Assembly: GCA_023078685.1 (NCBI GenBank)
Contig: JALGAS010000002.1
Location: 1,612,001 to 1,676,000 of the forward strand
Length of the DNA: 64,000 bases
Origin: Neopestalotiopsis rosae
Taxonomy: Eukaryota > Ascomycota > Sordariomycetes > Amphisphaeriales > Sporocadaceae
Direction: 5' to 3'
Shown: piece after piece, positions 46,794 to 58,755 of the stretch
Numbering within the stretch: the stretch's first letter is position 1
Layout of the letters: each line of letters opens with the position of its first letter
Made by a program: the position numbers and the translations under genes
Notes under the pieces: generated by a model
Told to the model about the DNA's origin: nothing
The model's input: only the letters and a program-made list of their open reading frames with translations
Databases searched by the model: none

Positions 46794-48963
46794 TCAAGCT
46801 TCGGCAAATCTGCTCTTCTTTCTTAGTTGTTTTCCATAGCGGAAGAACAGCCAAGGAAACGGCAACATGGCCGCCGTAAGAAACGCAAGCAGACTTGATG
46901 CCCAGTGATAATTCAACTTTTTATACATTTGTATTCCAAACAATGGAAAGGCTGCTGTACGAAGAGGAGTAAGCTCTAGTTCGGTGACGTGTTTGACGTG
47001 CATATTGATACTTACCAGCAAATGCACATCGAGTGAAAACATTAGCCGCGAGCGCCGATGCCGCGACTGCAGGGTACGCATCGACTAGAAACGTGAAGAT
47101 GCCAGTAAACACAAGCAGAAATCTGTCAATTATGTTCATTCAGCAAGTCAGCACCACCCAGGAGGAGTGAAGCGCTTTACTTACCCCATGCCGAATACAC
47201 CAGAGCCAATGATCGGCACTATCCAATGGACTTGCGCATATATAGTCCACGCAAACCAGAACAGACCAATGGGTACGAGCACCCCGCCAGCGACAGCAGA
47301 TGGGAGCTGAAACTCGGGCTCTGAAACTCCTCCATTGCGCTCAAGTAGTCGCATATTGATTCGGTGCCAAATCGGCTTCGTGGCGGATGCAGCATTCATT
47401 CCAATCAAGATACCCAAGAAGGCGAGCCCAATCTGCCAAAGGTTGAAGCCATAGACGTTGCCAAAGACAAGACTGAAGGCACCGAAGAAGAGGTACAGTA
47501 TGCCGAGCAATATCGCAGAGTAGAGGCATAGTAAAAGGCAAATGGGCTCATAAATGAGAAGCTGAAAGGGCACAGAGCATGAGCGCTTGATGCTTTCGAG
47601 AACCGACCCTTCTGATAGTTCCATTGGCGACTTCCATCGGCCATCTTTGGTCGTTTTTCGTAGATGGCGTGCCTTTTCTCTTAGTTGGATTGGATCTGAT
47701 CCGATATCAAGTAGTCAGCGCTGATCCAAGTAAGCGTCCCGGTGACTCACGGTAAGTCTCAGGCACCAGTACAACGACGCAGACCATCATGACTCCAGCC
47801 CAGATTAGCATGACCTGTACATAAAGAAGTTCAGTAAAAGTGACCAGTCTTCGGTAATATCTAGCACCCACATAGAATGTCCATCGCCAGTCCACATTGT
47901 AGTTGATGAAACCACCAAGCAGTGGACCTAGACTTGGGCCGACGAATGGTGCCATGGATATGATGATCATGGGAGCCTGGATGGCGTCTGGTCGAAATAG
48001 ATCGCTCACTGTGCCGCCACTGACGCTCAGGAATGCGCTTCCCGCAAATCCGTCAAAGAAGCGGGCCTGTACGCACATTCAGCTTGATATGCCATGACGA
48101 TGAGACTATTGCAAATACTTACTATGATGGTAGTTTCCGCGTTCTTAGCTACTGCCGATGGGATAAGCCAGATCAAGTACATGGCCCTTGTCTCAATCAT
48201 CAGTATCATCATTCTACCTAGAACGTGGGATCATTGAGCGTACCATGAAGCAATGTAGACAGGCCTGCGACCGTAGAATTCGCTTAGGGGGCTCAACAGA
48301 AGTGGACCCAAGGACACTGTAAGGAGCCTGTCAGTACTTGGACCATGATATGTTCTCGTCGCGAATAGGTGATTACTGACGCCCAAGTACAAAAGTGGAC
48401 AGCCCCAAGGTCGCAACGATGGTGGATATTCCGAACTCGTCGGTGATCTGATCATAGGTAGATGTGTAAATCGAGCTCGCACATGTCCTTTACCTCGTCA
48501 GCAGAAGGGGAAAAACTCTGATGATGGATTGCAAGTGATGTACGAGAAGACGGTCCTGGGATGGTTCGACTTACACACAGAGACTTACCATTCCAACAAT
48601 GAACACGATGACCCACTTGTGCAACAGTCCTCGGCTCCGTGGGCAGAAGGGATCCTTGTCACCATCCCAGTGGACGAGATATTCGTTGCTATCTGTCTTT
48701 TCGGTGCCCGACCCTTCGATTTCGTCAGTGTCTTGTTGAAGATCTGCGCAGCCATGGCCATTATTTGAGCGTATTCGTGCCATTGCTCTTAGGGCTGCTT
48801 CCGTCGCGGATGGTCTATTTGTTGTATCATTATTGTCGACGCTCTGCGCTGTAGAGTGTCTTTGTAGCTCGAGGTCTCGTGTATCGTCGTGGTGATCGAG
48901 TTGAGTGTTGCCTCTCGTCGGTTCGCTCTGATCTTCGGCCATTTCTGGATCGCCCTGCTGCAT
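46794..48963 (-). CDS. MFS transporter (DHA1-like drug/polyamine exporter type)
   Basis: Proton-driven exporter of the major facilitator superfamily, probably in the plasma membrane. Nine exons: complement(join(46794..46954, 47016..47122, 47185..47695, 47751..47814, 47872..48066, 48123..48186, 48244..48316, 48381..48487, 48575..48963)), 556 aa, all phases consistent. A hydrophilic N-terminus of about 115 residues (His/Asp/Thr-rich) precedes helix 1 (WVIVFIVGMVSLCV). The loop 2-3 signature is LSEFYGRRPVY; helix 5 region holds PFVGPSLGPLLGGFI and loop 6 starts VPETY, typical of the fungal DHA1 group. The C-terminus is basic. The start is the ATG at 48963; the frame extends only to a TTG. The last acceptor is a CAGCAG tandem, so 46951 is an alternative exon edge. 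Confidence 0.88.
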
Positions 48964-50298
48964 GGCAAAACCAACTTCGTTGTCCAATCGTGAACTGAAA
49001 CTAAATCGAATGATTACTCAACAGAAAATCAAGCGGATATCTACTGCCAGACGGTTTGGTACGTCACGGACACAAAACACCACTCGCTAGAATGATTTAG
49101 GATATATAATGTAAGCGTCTCTTTCAATTTAGCCAAGCGTCTTATACAGTCAATAATCCCTAAAAGTAGCAAATAACGAATGCCGGTAAAAGTTCACACC
49201 GGTGATGAACGATGTGTTTTGTAACAGCGGACGTTTTCCGGGTCCTCGACGGATGCCCGACCCCGGGGTCTGTGAAACTATCCCGAGCATACGGCACGGC
49301 CGGCTGGCTGTCAAACACTGCCAGAATTTAATCATGATTGTCTGGCGAAAACCCGACACTTCTCCGTCAGAGCTTGTTGATTCTGCATCGGAACAAACTT
49401 CTAAGGTCGTGACTACAGACTGAAGTTCTGCCTGGGCACATTTTTCAGAAGCACCACGGCCATCAAGAGTCGTGACATGAGCGAATAGTGGGTTCACAAG
49501 CTCTGCCGTTATCCACGGTACTCCACCATCTAGAAACTGGATCTCCCAAGCCAGAAACTTGGGAGCCGGCGCTTTACTTGATATTGTCAAAGGGCGTAAG
49601 GGCGTGGTACTCTGCACCTGAAGTTGGCCCTTTCCTTCAAAATCCAGCCATGGACTCTAGTTTTCCCTTGGCTTACAAAAATTTCCCCAGCTTTCTAGAT
49701 GCTGACAGGGCGCATCGCCAATAGTCAGAACATTATCGGGATTTGAAATATCAGATGCCGCTGGGCTGTAGCCGTGCACTAGGGCGTCGAGTCGCATGAC
49801 TCGCAGGCTTGGTCCCAGGGCACCACGCATTGATTCACTCACTACGTAAGCAAGTTTGCTGCTCTGCCAAGCCTGTCTTGATTCAACACCATGAATTCGG
49901 GCTTTGTAAAGATACGAGCTGTAGGAATAGCGCCCCCAGCTATATTTTCGTCTGCAGATTGACTAAGCCGGGAGCATTTTCTCCCTGCATCTTATTGCAG
50001 ACTCGCTCGTCTTGGTCATGTCATCATGGTGCTTGTGTATACTAGGTGCAGTGGCAAGTCAGTTTTGACTTCTTCAGAAATGATGCAGCTTTGGTATGAT
50101 TTATTGGTATTGTATAAAACCATAGAGCATCTCGAAACAAGTGAATCCATTACTCTAGAATCAGTATCGATATTAAATTCATCCCTTATATCTGTTTTGA
50201 AGCATTCGTCTTCTGTATAGTGCATTCTTGCACCCCAATTACAATCCATCATACATACCTTACACGAACATACCCACACACAAATACCAGCAGACAAA
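48964..50298. other. Divergent intergenic region
   Basis: About 1.3 kb between the MFS gene and the OYE pseudogene. A reverse frame at 49150-49617 (155 codons) begins at GTG, not ATG, and has no recognisable domain, though part of it looks coding-like in composition. It could be a gene fragment. I do not call it. No RNA gene seen. Confidence 0.5.
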
Positions 50299-51398
50299 AT
50301 GGCAAGCTCAAAGCTGTTCGAGCCCCTGAAGATTGGCAACATGGAGTTGAAGCATAGAGTTGTCTGGCACCACTCACGCGGTACTGAGCAGACAAGCAAC
50401 ACGTCCCCCTCCCCCTCATGCAGGAATACTATAGCCAGCGCGCGTCAACTCCCGGCACCCTCCTCATCACGGAAGCCACCTTTATATCACAACAAGCCGC
50501 CGGTGATGCCAATGTCCCCGGCATTTGGAGCAAAGACCAGATTGCCGGATGGAAGCAAGTCGCCGACGCCGTACACGCCAAAGGCAGTTACATTTACGTA
50601 CAATTGTGGGCTCTGGGTCGCGTCGCGAAGCCAGACGTTGCGAAGGCCGAGGGCTTCACCATCAAAGCTCCTTCCTCAATCCCGACCGACGGCCTGCCAG
50701 CGCCCGCAGAGCTGACCGCCGCCGACATTGAGTCCTTTGTCGCCGACTATGCCCGAGCTGCCCGCAACGCCATCGAGGCGGGCTTTGACGGCGTAGAGCT
50801 GCACGGCGCCAACGGCTACCTGGTTGACCAATTCATCCAAGACGTATCGAACCAGCGCACCGATGATTACGGCGGCAGCATTAAAAATCGATCCCGATTC
50901 CCTTTGCGCGTCCTCGAGGCCCTCGTCGCGGCCGTCGGTTCCGACCGAGTTGGTCTTCGCCTCTCCCCTTGGTCCGACTTTCAGGGTATGCGCATGGCCG
51001 ACCCCGTCCCCCAATTTACCCACCTGGTCAGCGAGGTCCGGAAACTCAAGCTCGCCTACCTGCACATTGTCGAGGCGCGGGTCTCTGGCAATGCGGACAC
51101 GGAGTCTGCCGACACCAACGACTTCATCTTCAAGGCGTGGCAAAAGGCGTCCCCGGTCCTGGTCGCCGGCGGGCTCAAGCCCGACACGGCAAGGGCGCTC
51201 CTGGAGAAGGACCACGACGAGGTAGAGGTGGCGGCGGTCTTTGGTCGGTATTTCTTGGCCAACCCGGATCTGCCGTTCCGTATCCAGAAGGGTTTGGAGC
51301 TCAATCAGTACAACCGCCATACGTTTTATGACGCCGAGAGCCCTGTAGGATACATTGACTATCCATTTAGTCAGGAGTGGCTATCTGTGCAAGCTTGA
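50299..51398 (+). pseudogene. Old yellow enzyme (NADH:flavin oxidoreductase), frameshifted and truncated
   Basis: OYE proteins are FMN TIM-barrels that reduce activated alkenes with NAD(P)H. The ATG at 50299 opens a normal OYE N-terminus (KLFEPLKIGNMELKHRVV). A one-base deletion at about 50362-50366 then shifts frame. In the next frame the conserved FMN-contact block APLTR is followed by an in-frame TGA at 50385-50387 where an Arg (CGA) is expected. The frame continues intact to the stop at 51396-51398, with HGANGYLVDQF and RTDDYGGS near 50800-50880. Two lesions in the most conserved N-terminal block argue for a pseudogene. A 62-bp intron (50362-50423) would restore frame but would remove the APLTR block and has a poor GTCTGG donor, so I reject it. 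A sequencing error could explain one lesion but hardly both. Confidence 0.75.
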
Positions 51399-52909
51399 GA
51401 TGGACTACTCCTCCCAAGTCCTTTTGTAAAGAAGTACGTAGTGCGATAGAGCATACCAATAGATTTGGATGATCGAATCAAGAATTACAGCTGGAACGCA
51501 CTATCTTTTTGCATTTATTGGTGAAAGGTGAGCAGGCATATTTAGACTGTCAGAGCAACCTTGGGATAAATACCACACTCAGCTCCACCAAGCTCATAGA
51601 GTCGTGAACGAGTTTGCTGACAATCATCAGTCAAAGTTCCAAGTATTCCTCCGTTGGAAGAGAAAGGAAACATGATGAGAGACGAAACGTTGAACAGAAC
51701 AGTACGGGTGTCTGTCACGGTGCCGTTGTTCCGGTCGAGGCGACTTCACCCCGAGGCTATCATTGATAGAGGCTTATTATCTAATGACTTCGATACGCAC
51801 CATCAAATGGGCTAATCAGATTGATTACTATCTGAGTCAAAACTGGACCATTCAGATGATATTGTTTCATCAAAAGTGAGTGTACCAGTAGCGTCTGCGA
51901 GCTCGCTACAGATATGACCACTGACTTCACTCTGTGATTCTACATCTGCCATGCCAAACGATAACCACCAGATTTCAACATGGACAAAATCCACCAATTA
52001 TGTGAATGATCTCCTGGTCTCCTCCCTTCTCAGGGGTTCTGGTTCAATGAGAATCAAGCTTTAGTTTGCCAAGCTCGAGTTGCCAATGGCGATTACCAGA
52101 TTAGGGAGGTCTCATTGCCGCATTGTGGATAGGTCACACTGCCGCCGCTACTATACTTGGCATTACTTGGCAACTCGAACACCAGAAACAGCACGCTAAT
52201 GTTTGATCATATCCAGAAGAAGACACAACTTATTAGACTTGTAACAATAATAGTCTGAATGGGTCTTTATAAATATAAAGTATACAGCCATCCACCAGAC
52301 TTTATCAGACAATATTTCCTTCGTTGCCAAGGTTTCTGGCAGTGCTATACTCGACCATCTTGGCTGGTATAGTTGCCAAGCAACGGCCCTGATCTCCAAG
52401 AGGTTGCACTACCTTATCTAGGAAAATGCTAAGACTTGACTCTCCACCACCAATTCGCTTCCCCTGCATGAAATACACAACCTATGAGTGCTCTTTGCCT
52501 CTGCCACCGGCCATTCGCCACGCGCTCTGTCACTTTCGCAAATGATCAGTGTATAGTCTTAATGATGGTTAATTTTAAGTCGACCGGCGGCATCCGATCT
52601 CATGATCGACTAGAACTTGTGACGAATCAGGAAGGACAGTTGCTATTCTTGATCAAGTTGAGAGCGACAACGATGTTAGTATTCTTGGACATGTTCTCAG
52701 ACAACCTTCCTATTAGGTGATAAACAGCATAGACGTTCCGTCCCATCTTTTGAAAGATGTATAAGAGAGCTCCCCGGCGTCATCGTTGCCCATCAAGGTG
52801 ATTTCCAAGGAGCATCCGAACTTGCATCTCAGCCCCCCCCCCCTTCCCAAGACCTCCTCCTAAGTAAAAGCCACTTGAAACTCTATAATCCAGCCAATCA
52901 GATCCAATC
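51399..52909. other. Intergenic region
   Basis: About 1.5 kb. Short frames such as 51812-51997 (-), 52196-52399 (-) and 52484-52720 (+) have no motif. A C-run (about 52840-52848) lies just upstream of the protease gene. No gene supported. Confidence 0.6.
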
Positions 52910-53879
52910 ATGCAGCTCAAGTCTATGGTCGTCTCGGCCTTTGTGGCCACGGCTGCGGCTAAACAGAGATGTGCCGCTCCCGATCCCACCGCGGAGCAGC
53001 TCGAGATCTCCCGGCAGATGGCCATCCAGGAGGCTAACCACCTCACGGCTACTGGTGAGCAGTTCTCTGCCCAGGCCACCATTGAGACCAACGTCTACTT
53101 CCACGTCGTTGCCTCTGGTACCACCGAGGCCGCTGGTTACCTCAGCGTAAGTATCCCTTTTTGCCTAAATCACCTGAAACATGGTGTACCTTGGTGTCAT
53201 ATATAGTATACTTACATAATCACACATTTAGAATGCCACCCTCGATGACCAGCTCGATGTCATGAACACGGCCTACGCCCCCCACGGCATCTCCTTTGTC
53301 GACGCCGGCCGCGACTGGACCGTCAACTCGGTCTGGGCTCGCGACGGCGCCGAGACGGCCATGAAGACGGCGCTGCGCAAGGGCACCTACGCCGACGTCA
53401 ACATCTACTTTGTCTCGGACCTCGACGCCTTTGGCTACTGCTACCTGCCCCAGACCGTCTCGAGCAACGCCATCCTCGTCCAGGACGGCTGCACCATCCT
53501 CGCCTCCACCGTCCCGGGAGGCGCCGAGACCGACTACAACTACGGCTACACCGTCGTCCACGAGGTCGGCCACTGGTTCGGTCTCTACCACACCTTCCAG
53601 GGCGGCTGCGGCACCGTCGGCGACTCCGTTGCCGACACTCCCCCGGAGAGGACTGCTGCTTCCGGCTGCCCTGCTACCCGTGACACTTGCACTGGCGGTG
53701 GTGTTGACCCCATCCACAACTACATGGACTACTCTGACGAGTAAGTTGAATTCACGCTCTGAAACTGAGTATATCGATTTGCTGACACTTTTGATAGCAC
53801 TTGCTACGAGGAGTTCACCGCTGGCCAGCAGACCCGCATGTACAACCAGTGGAACGCCTACCGTGCCAGCTACCAGTAA
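52910..53879 (+). CDS. Secreted metalloprotease, pappalysin-like (MEROPS M43 type)
   Basis: Zinc endopeptidase, probably extracellular. Exons join(52910..53146, 53232..53740, 53798..53879), 275 aa. A signal peptide covers roughly the first 17 residues (MQLKSMVVSAFVATAAA). The zinc site is HEVGHWFGLYH (His189, Glu190, His193, His199), the extended metzincin HExxHxxGxxH motif. The Met-turn is in the NYMDYSDD stretch, whose last Asp codon is split by intron 2. Several Cys residues (CYLP, CGTV, CPATRDTC, CYEEF) should form disulfides. Length and order match the fungal extracellular metalloproteases related to Coccidioides Mep1; that relation is from family knowledge. Intron donors are GTAAGT. Confidence 0.92.
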
Positions 53880-54673
53880 GCGCTTTCTCATGAGATTTGA
53901 GGGCCGTGATTCCCTGAAATCGTGTTTGGGAGCTTCTGTGGCGTGAGTTGCATGAGAAGGAGTTGTAGTGTGTTGGGATTACTTTTCTCATTATGAAAAT
54001 ATGACAAAAATTGTATATATTACAAAATAGCATGTCCAAATTTGACAGCAAGACCACTTGTATGGCCACAACATTCCGAAAAGTATTTTTGCTTGTGATT
54101 AAGCTATCATTTCCTTTAACTTTACTGTGCCATATTGAAATCCGCTCTGAAGTTCACGACTGCGCATACACAAAATTGGCACAGCCCCAAATGATTGAGC
54201 CGCAATTACCATGTCGGTACAAAGACGATCTAAACAAGTCAGACGCGGCCGCTGGTGGGCTTAGTAAAGACATGGAAGAACACAATGCAGGCATTTACCT
54301 GACTTCATGACAGATTGTTTACTTGTCTTGTTCTTAATGGAATCCATAAGTTAATCCATCTGCCTGATTGGAAATGGACAGATATTGCATTCTGGGCATG
54401 AAGCTCCAGAAATCTATTAATCTGATCTATTGTTTTGTTTGCTAATGCCTAGGCGTGTTTCCTAGAAGTGGATCCTAGTCAGCTCCGGGCAACTCACTCA
54501 TACTATTTAGCGCTCTCAACTTAAGCCTCAGCTATTCTTGAAATGACACTTTTCACCATGGCGCAGGCAGCCATTTTTGGCACCGCCTATAATAAATCAA
54601 GGGACCTCAAACTTGTAAAGATGTGACATATCATCAGGACATAGGAGCTTACACTTTTGAATTGACAGTGAAA
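53880..54673. other. Intergenic region
   Basis: About 0.8 kb between the protease and the Arf-like gene. A 99-codon forward frame at 54011-54310 has no motif. A TATA-like TATAATAAAT lies near 54589, about 85 bp before the next start codon. Confidence 0.5.
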
Positions 54674-55539
54674 ATGGCCGGCACAAAAGACTTCAAAATG
54701 TTCCCCTTCCCGGTTCAGCAGACCTGGCGCCAGACAATCTCCTTTTGGCTCCGCGACCAGCTCATCCGGCGCGGGATCCGCTCCTTGCGCACACCGATTT
54801 CCCAGCTCTTTGACACGCTGCCCGGCACTACGCCGCGCCGCATACTCGTGGTCGGCCTCGACGGCGTCGGTAAGACGGAGCTGCTGCGGACATGTTTCTC
54901 GCAAGACGTGACCCAACCAGGGGGCGGCGACATCAGGACGTTTATACTCACAATCGGCGTAAGCGTGGAGCAGGTCAGCTGCGGCAACCTGACTGCGTAC
55001 GCGTACGACATTGGCGGGTGCATGCCTGGGGGTTTGCGTCGCTTGGCGCGCAAAATGGTCGCCGAGGCCGATGCCGTGGTCTGGATCGTGGACTCGGCGG
55101 ACCGCGATCGCGTCGTCGAGAGCCGGGAGGAGTTTGATCGCTTCTTGTGCTCCGAGGGCGAGGAGTTTGGGGCGGACAAGCCGTTACTCCTCTTGTCTAA
55201 TAAGTCTGATTTGCCTGTAAGTTTTCTATTGATAATGCATTAGGAGATGATGTGCTGATTGTTCGATTCAGCAATCCATGGGACTTGAAGAAGTCAAGCG
55301 TCACTTTGAAAATATACTACCCAAGATGAACTCAGTAAGAAAGATCCAAAAGGAATTCTTGCCAACAGACGACTGATGAGATCTTCTAGCATGTGGCGGA
55401 AACAGCAATGCCAACCGGTGACGGATTAATGGAAGCCTTCCAGTGGCTGAGTAACCAAATGCAGGGAAAGCGAAGTCAGGAAATGAAAGAAAAGACAACA
55501 GCCAGCACAGTCACATCTCAAGCAAGCGAGAAATCATGA
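54674..55539 (+). CDS. Divergent Arf-like small GTPase
   Basis: Exons join(54674..55216, 55272..55334, 55390..55539), 251 aa, longer than the 180-aa norm because of about 50 extra N-terminal residues and a Ser/Thr/Lys-rich tail. P-loop GLDGVGKT (61-68); the switch II motif reads YDIGGC with Asp112 and Cys116, where Arf proteins have WDxGGQ; NKSD (176-179) gives guanine specificity. The C-terminal block TAMPTGDGLMEAFQWLSN matches the Arf ending. The N-terminus (MAGTK) lacks the MG myristoylation start. Replacing the catalytic Gln by Cys suggests slow or altered GTP hydrolysis. Both introns are 55 bp. ATG at 54674; upstream the frame starts at GTG. Confidence 0.85.
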
Positions 55540-55848
55540 TTCATATCTTCATTATGCCGTCGACTGTCTGAATTACAAGCGCGACTTTGGGATCTCTATA
55601 CTTCTGGTACGAGTGATCCACCTTTTGGTGGAGATGGGTATACTGAAAACAATGCGACACAATGATCCATGTCTTGTGTGTGAAATTATAGTCCAACATG
55701 TGGGAGACAAAAGGTCCTCAGTTCAGAACACAGTCCTTCCGGTACCTGAGAACAAAACAGAGGACCGTATGCTAGTATATACTGCAAGAAACTGCTTCCT
55801 TGCAATGGAGTGACCACCGATTTCTTGATACGCAACACCATCGCCCTT
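55540..55848. other. Convergent intergenic region
   Basis: About 310 bp between the stops of the Arf-like gene and the reverse-strand membrane protein gene. No feature seen. Confidence 0.6.
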
Positions 55849-57188
55849 TTACATGGCGTGATACTGCTCGGTGGTCTCGACAATGCTGCTCTCTCGGCCA
55901 GGTCTGGCACCACCGGAAACGTGGAAATGGTACTGAGGAGCGTAGACGGTTCTCTCGTCATCAACAACATGGGCCTGGCGGGGCGCAGCCGGGTTATGGT
56001 TATGGTTCTGGTGGCCGCTAAAGCCGTCGACGAATCCCAGCTTATAGGACTCGTCGTCGCTAACGACCTCCTTGGGCCGGGACTTGTGACTGCGGCCGCG
56101 GCTAGCCTTGCGGTCGTGCTGGCGGCTGCGCTCGCTGCGGGTGCGCTCCCCGCGGCGCTTGTCGCGGCGGCCGTGGTTATGGTTGTACACGGTCGTCTTC
56201 TCGTTATTGTTGCGCTTGTACGAGACGTTGTAGTTGTTCTTCTTGGACTTTCTGCGGCGGCGGCAGCAGCACAGCAGCAAGAGGAGGATCAAAAAGGCCA
56301 GGCCTCCGACCGTGCCACCGACAATGGCACCAACGTTAGTAGTGTTGTTGCTGGTGGTGCTGACGACTGGTGCCGAGGTGAGCGGGTTGGCCGTGGTGAC
56401 CACGATAGTGCCGTCGCTCATTGTCGACGTGGACAGGCTGGCTCGGGATGCCGACTCTGAGGCTGCTGATGCCGAGGCCTTGGAAGCTGACTCTGATGCC
56501 TTGGATGCTGAGATTGAGGCATCAATGACGAACTGGGGCTCATCAAGCAATGTGATGACAGCCGTAGCAGTTCCACACTTGAACTGCGAACGGACTGGCG
56601 ATCCAGTCCACATGTATGTCATGCACTCAGACTGCGTTTTATCCGAACTGCACAATATTAGACATTGCTGTTCAAGACGGAGATAATGGGTATTTCCAGA
56701 CTGACCAACATCCTGTTTCTGGTCCACCGTCGGCACACGATCCCTGCTGATAAGCCTCATAGTTGAGGCAGCTGACATAGAAAGGAGTGTAGTCACCAGA
56801 TACACAAGCAACTGCGTGGTCACTGTTGGTTGCGCAGACTTGGTCGCCGTCGCAACTCCATGCAGAGGCTGTCAAACTTGTCAGAAGAGAGGCTATAAAA
56901 GTCTGGCAAGACAAACTTACAAGAAACTCCAGATAACCAGCCGCAGGTTTTCGAGTTGGTCCATTCGGTTGTGGTGTCGCGGCGAAGCAGATCTAGGACG
57001 ACTTCACCTTTAGATTTACTGCCAGGTCCCTGTGTCGGCTTTGGGGTCCAACCGGTGGTCGAATCAGTAGCATCTGCAACGCCCGTCTCCTGGGGCGGCT
57101 TCCAAGTAGGCGTCGAGTGATCAGTCCACTTGAGCCAGGCAGCGCTCGTGCTGCCGGCAGCACAAGCGATGAGTAGTAGCGATCTCAT
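55849..57188 (-). CDS. Secretory-pathway single-pass membrane protein with Ser-rich stalk
   Basis: Exons complement(join(55849..56647, 56706..56868, 56921..57188)), 409 aa. Signal peptide about 1-17 (MRSLLLIACAAGSTSAA). The extracellular part has a Trp/Thr/Pro-rich stretch, then a Cys-rich segment (KTCGWLSG, WSCDGDQVC, GPETGC, SECMTYMW, FKCG) and a Ser/Ala stalk (about 185-220, likely O-glycosylated). The single transmembrane helix is at about 253-272 (GGLAFLILLLLLCCC), followed by a very basic cytosolic tail with His/Arg/Lys repeats. The layout resembles fungal wall-stress or surface-sensing proteins, but I see no WSC domain and do not assign a function. Exon 2/3 junction chosen for a TGCTGT (Cys-Cys) reading and a 58-bp intron. 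Confidence 0.8.
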
Positions 57189-58755
57189 GGTGGGGTGTGT
57201 TGCTTAAGAGATATGTTGGCGTAAATAGAGACGAAATTAGGTTTGAGACGAAAATGTCGAAATGCCAGTATTTATACGTTATTGCCGGTGATGCTCATCA
57301 CTGTTGTATGCGATGGTGGTGATTTAGTCGGCACAGGGCAGTGAATGACCAAAAGAGATTCGCTGCCTGCGGGAAATGCCCAAAGACCGGCGATATTCTT
57401 TGCAATGGTGTACAAATGAAAAGAGCAAAGCTAGGACGCGCAATGCACAGATCCAAACAGAGAAATCCAACGTCGAGCTGGTTGCTGGGTGGTCCGTTGA
57501 GTCAAGCGCGTTGACTGGGTGGCGGGCGAAAGCTCTCTATTCACAACAGGCAGTAGTAGTGAGGTTCAGCCGTCAAGAACTCCAGAGTGATTGTGTCGAT
57601 TGGGTGACGAGGCAACGCCGCAATAGTCAACCAGCAAGCTTCAAGGCGCTCAGTCACTTGTCATCAAAACAAAAAGAGAAGTCAAAGACTGCCAGATGCA
57701 AGAAATGGAATGTTACAGATTTTGTGAGCTGCCCGTGAAGAAATTCTTCAGCAGCGACGCCTCCTAGGCGGCCAGACAGGCAACTATCGAAGTGACCGAC
57801 CATTCATCGAGATCCAAATTTTGATCCTAGCAGAAATGCAGAATCCGAAGTAGCCGAATCTGGACCGGATCTGGAAATCGCCCAGAAGCCAGACGAGCCA
57901 GAGGGCTGATCTGCTACATCTTCTTCAAAATGATACGTCGAGTGTTTTTCCCATTCAGTGGCGTGCACTTCTCAGGCTTTTCTCCCAGCCAAGCGAAAAC
58001 CCACATTCACCACGGTACCGCTGTCAAGAATAAAGTTGATAGGCTTTAGGACCCCTACCAAACCCCAGATGGTCAGTGGGGGCATGCGGAAGATCAGTGG
58101 ACGGTTTCAGCACTGGCTCTTCTTGGCCAATCAAATTTTAGCGTCTGCCGCTGGCGTCTTCACTCTTTTGCCATCAGCGCAAGGGCTCACTGACTCGGTC
58201 AGTTCTTTGAGAGTGCTTCTAGTGACTGATGCATCGCATCTCATTCAGAGCTGGAGTCATGGCTGATGATCGCTAGAATCATGGATTTTCCAGAGCGAGA
58301 GGCCAAGCTACTATTCATATGTAATCATCCTCAACTCTTGCAATCCTCAACATTTTGCTTTTCCTCCTGACCAGGGGTCTTCTGTTACCAAACTGAAGCG
58401 AGCTGCGCCTCAAGTGCACCACCCATCTTTGGCGGCGCTTATTTCATCTCATTTCATACCATTCCTCGGCGCTTAGCAAAACAGCAAAAAAGGAAGCCGC
58501 CGGACATTGAAGCTGGCATAAATTCGAGAATCGTACATCTGCCGTATCTCATATTTGAATACTACAAAATACTGCGCAGCGATGCCTTGAATTTGGGTTG
58601 TCATTGCCTGGTATAGCGAATTGGGCACCAGGACACCCTTTGGATACCTTGTTTCACTCATGGGTGGCTTCAATGAGATGAGTATAGTGTCGCGAATCCT
58701 TGCAAGATGTAATAGGCCAAGTAATCACATATTTGTTCGATACCTTACACCAAGC
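57189..58755. other. Intergenic region
   Basis: About 1.6 kb upstream of the Ser-rich membrane protein and downstream of the DUF6536-like gene. ATG frame 57376-57738 (+, 120 codons) and frame 57958-58266 (+) show no motif and no intron-linked partner that I can see. No gene called. Confidence 0.5.

Noticed and set aside
49150..49617. 155-codon reverse frame
   Set aside because: Begins at GTG, has no domain, and no plausible spliced partner was found; at best a gene fragment.
50362..50423. A 62-bp intron in the old-yellow-enzyme gene that restores frame
   Set aside because: Its donor GTCTGG is unlike every other donor in the window, and the supposed intron encodes the conserved APLTR segment in the adjacent frame, so a frameshift plus stop explains it better.
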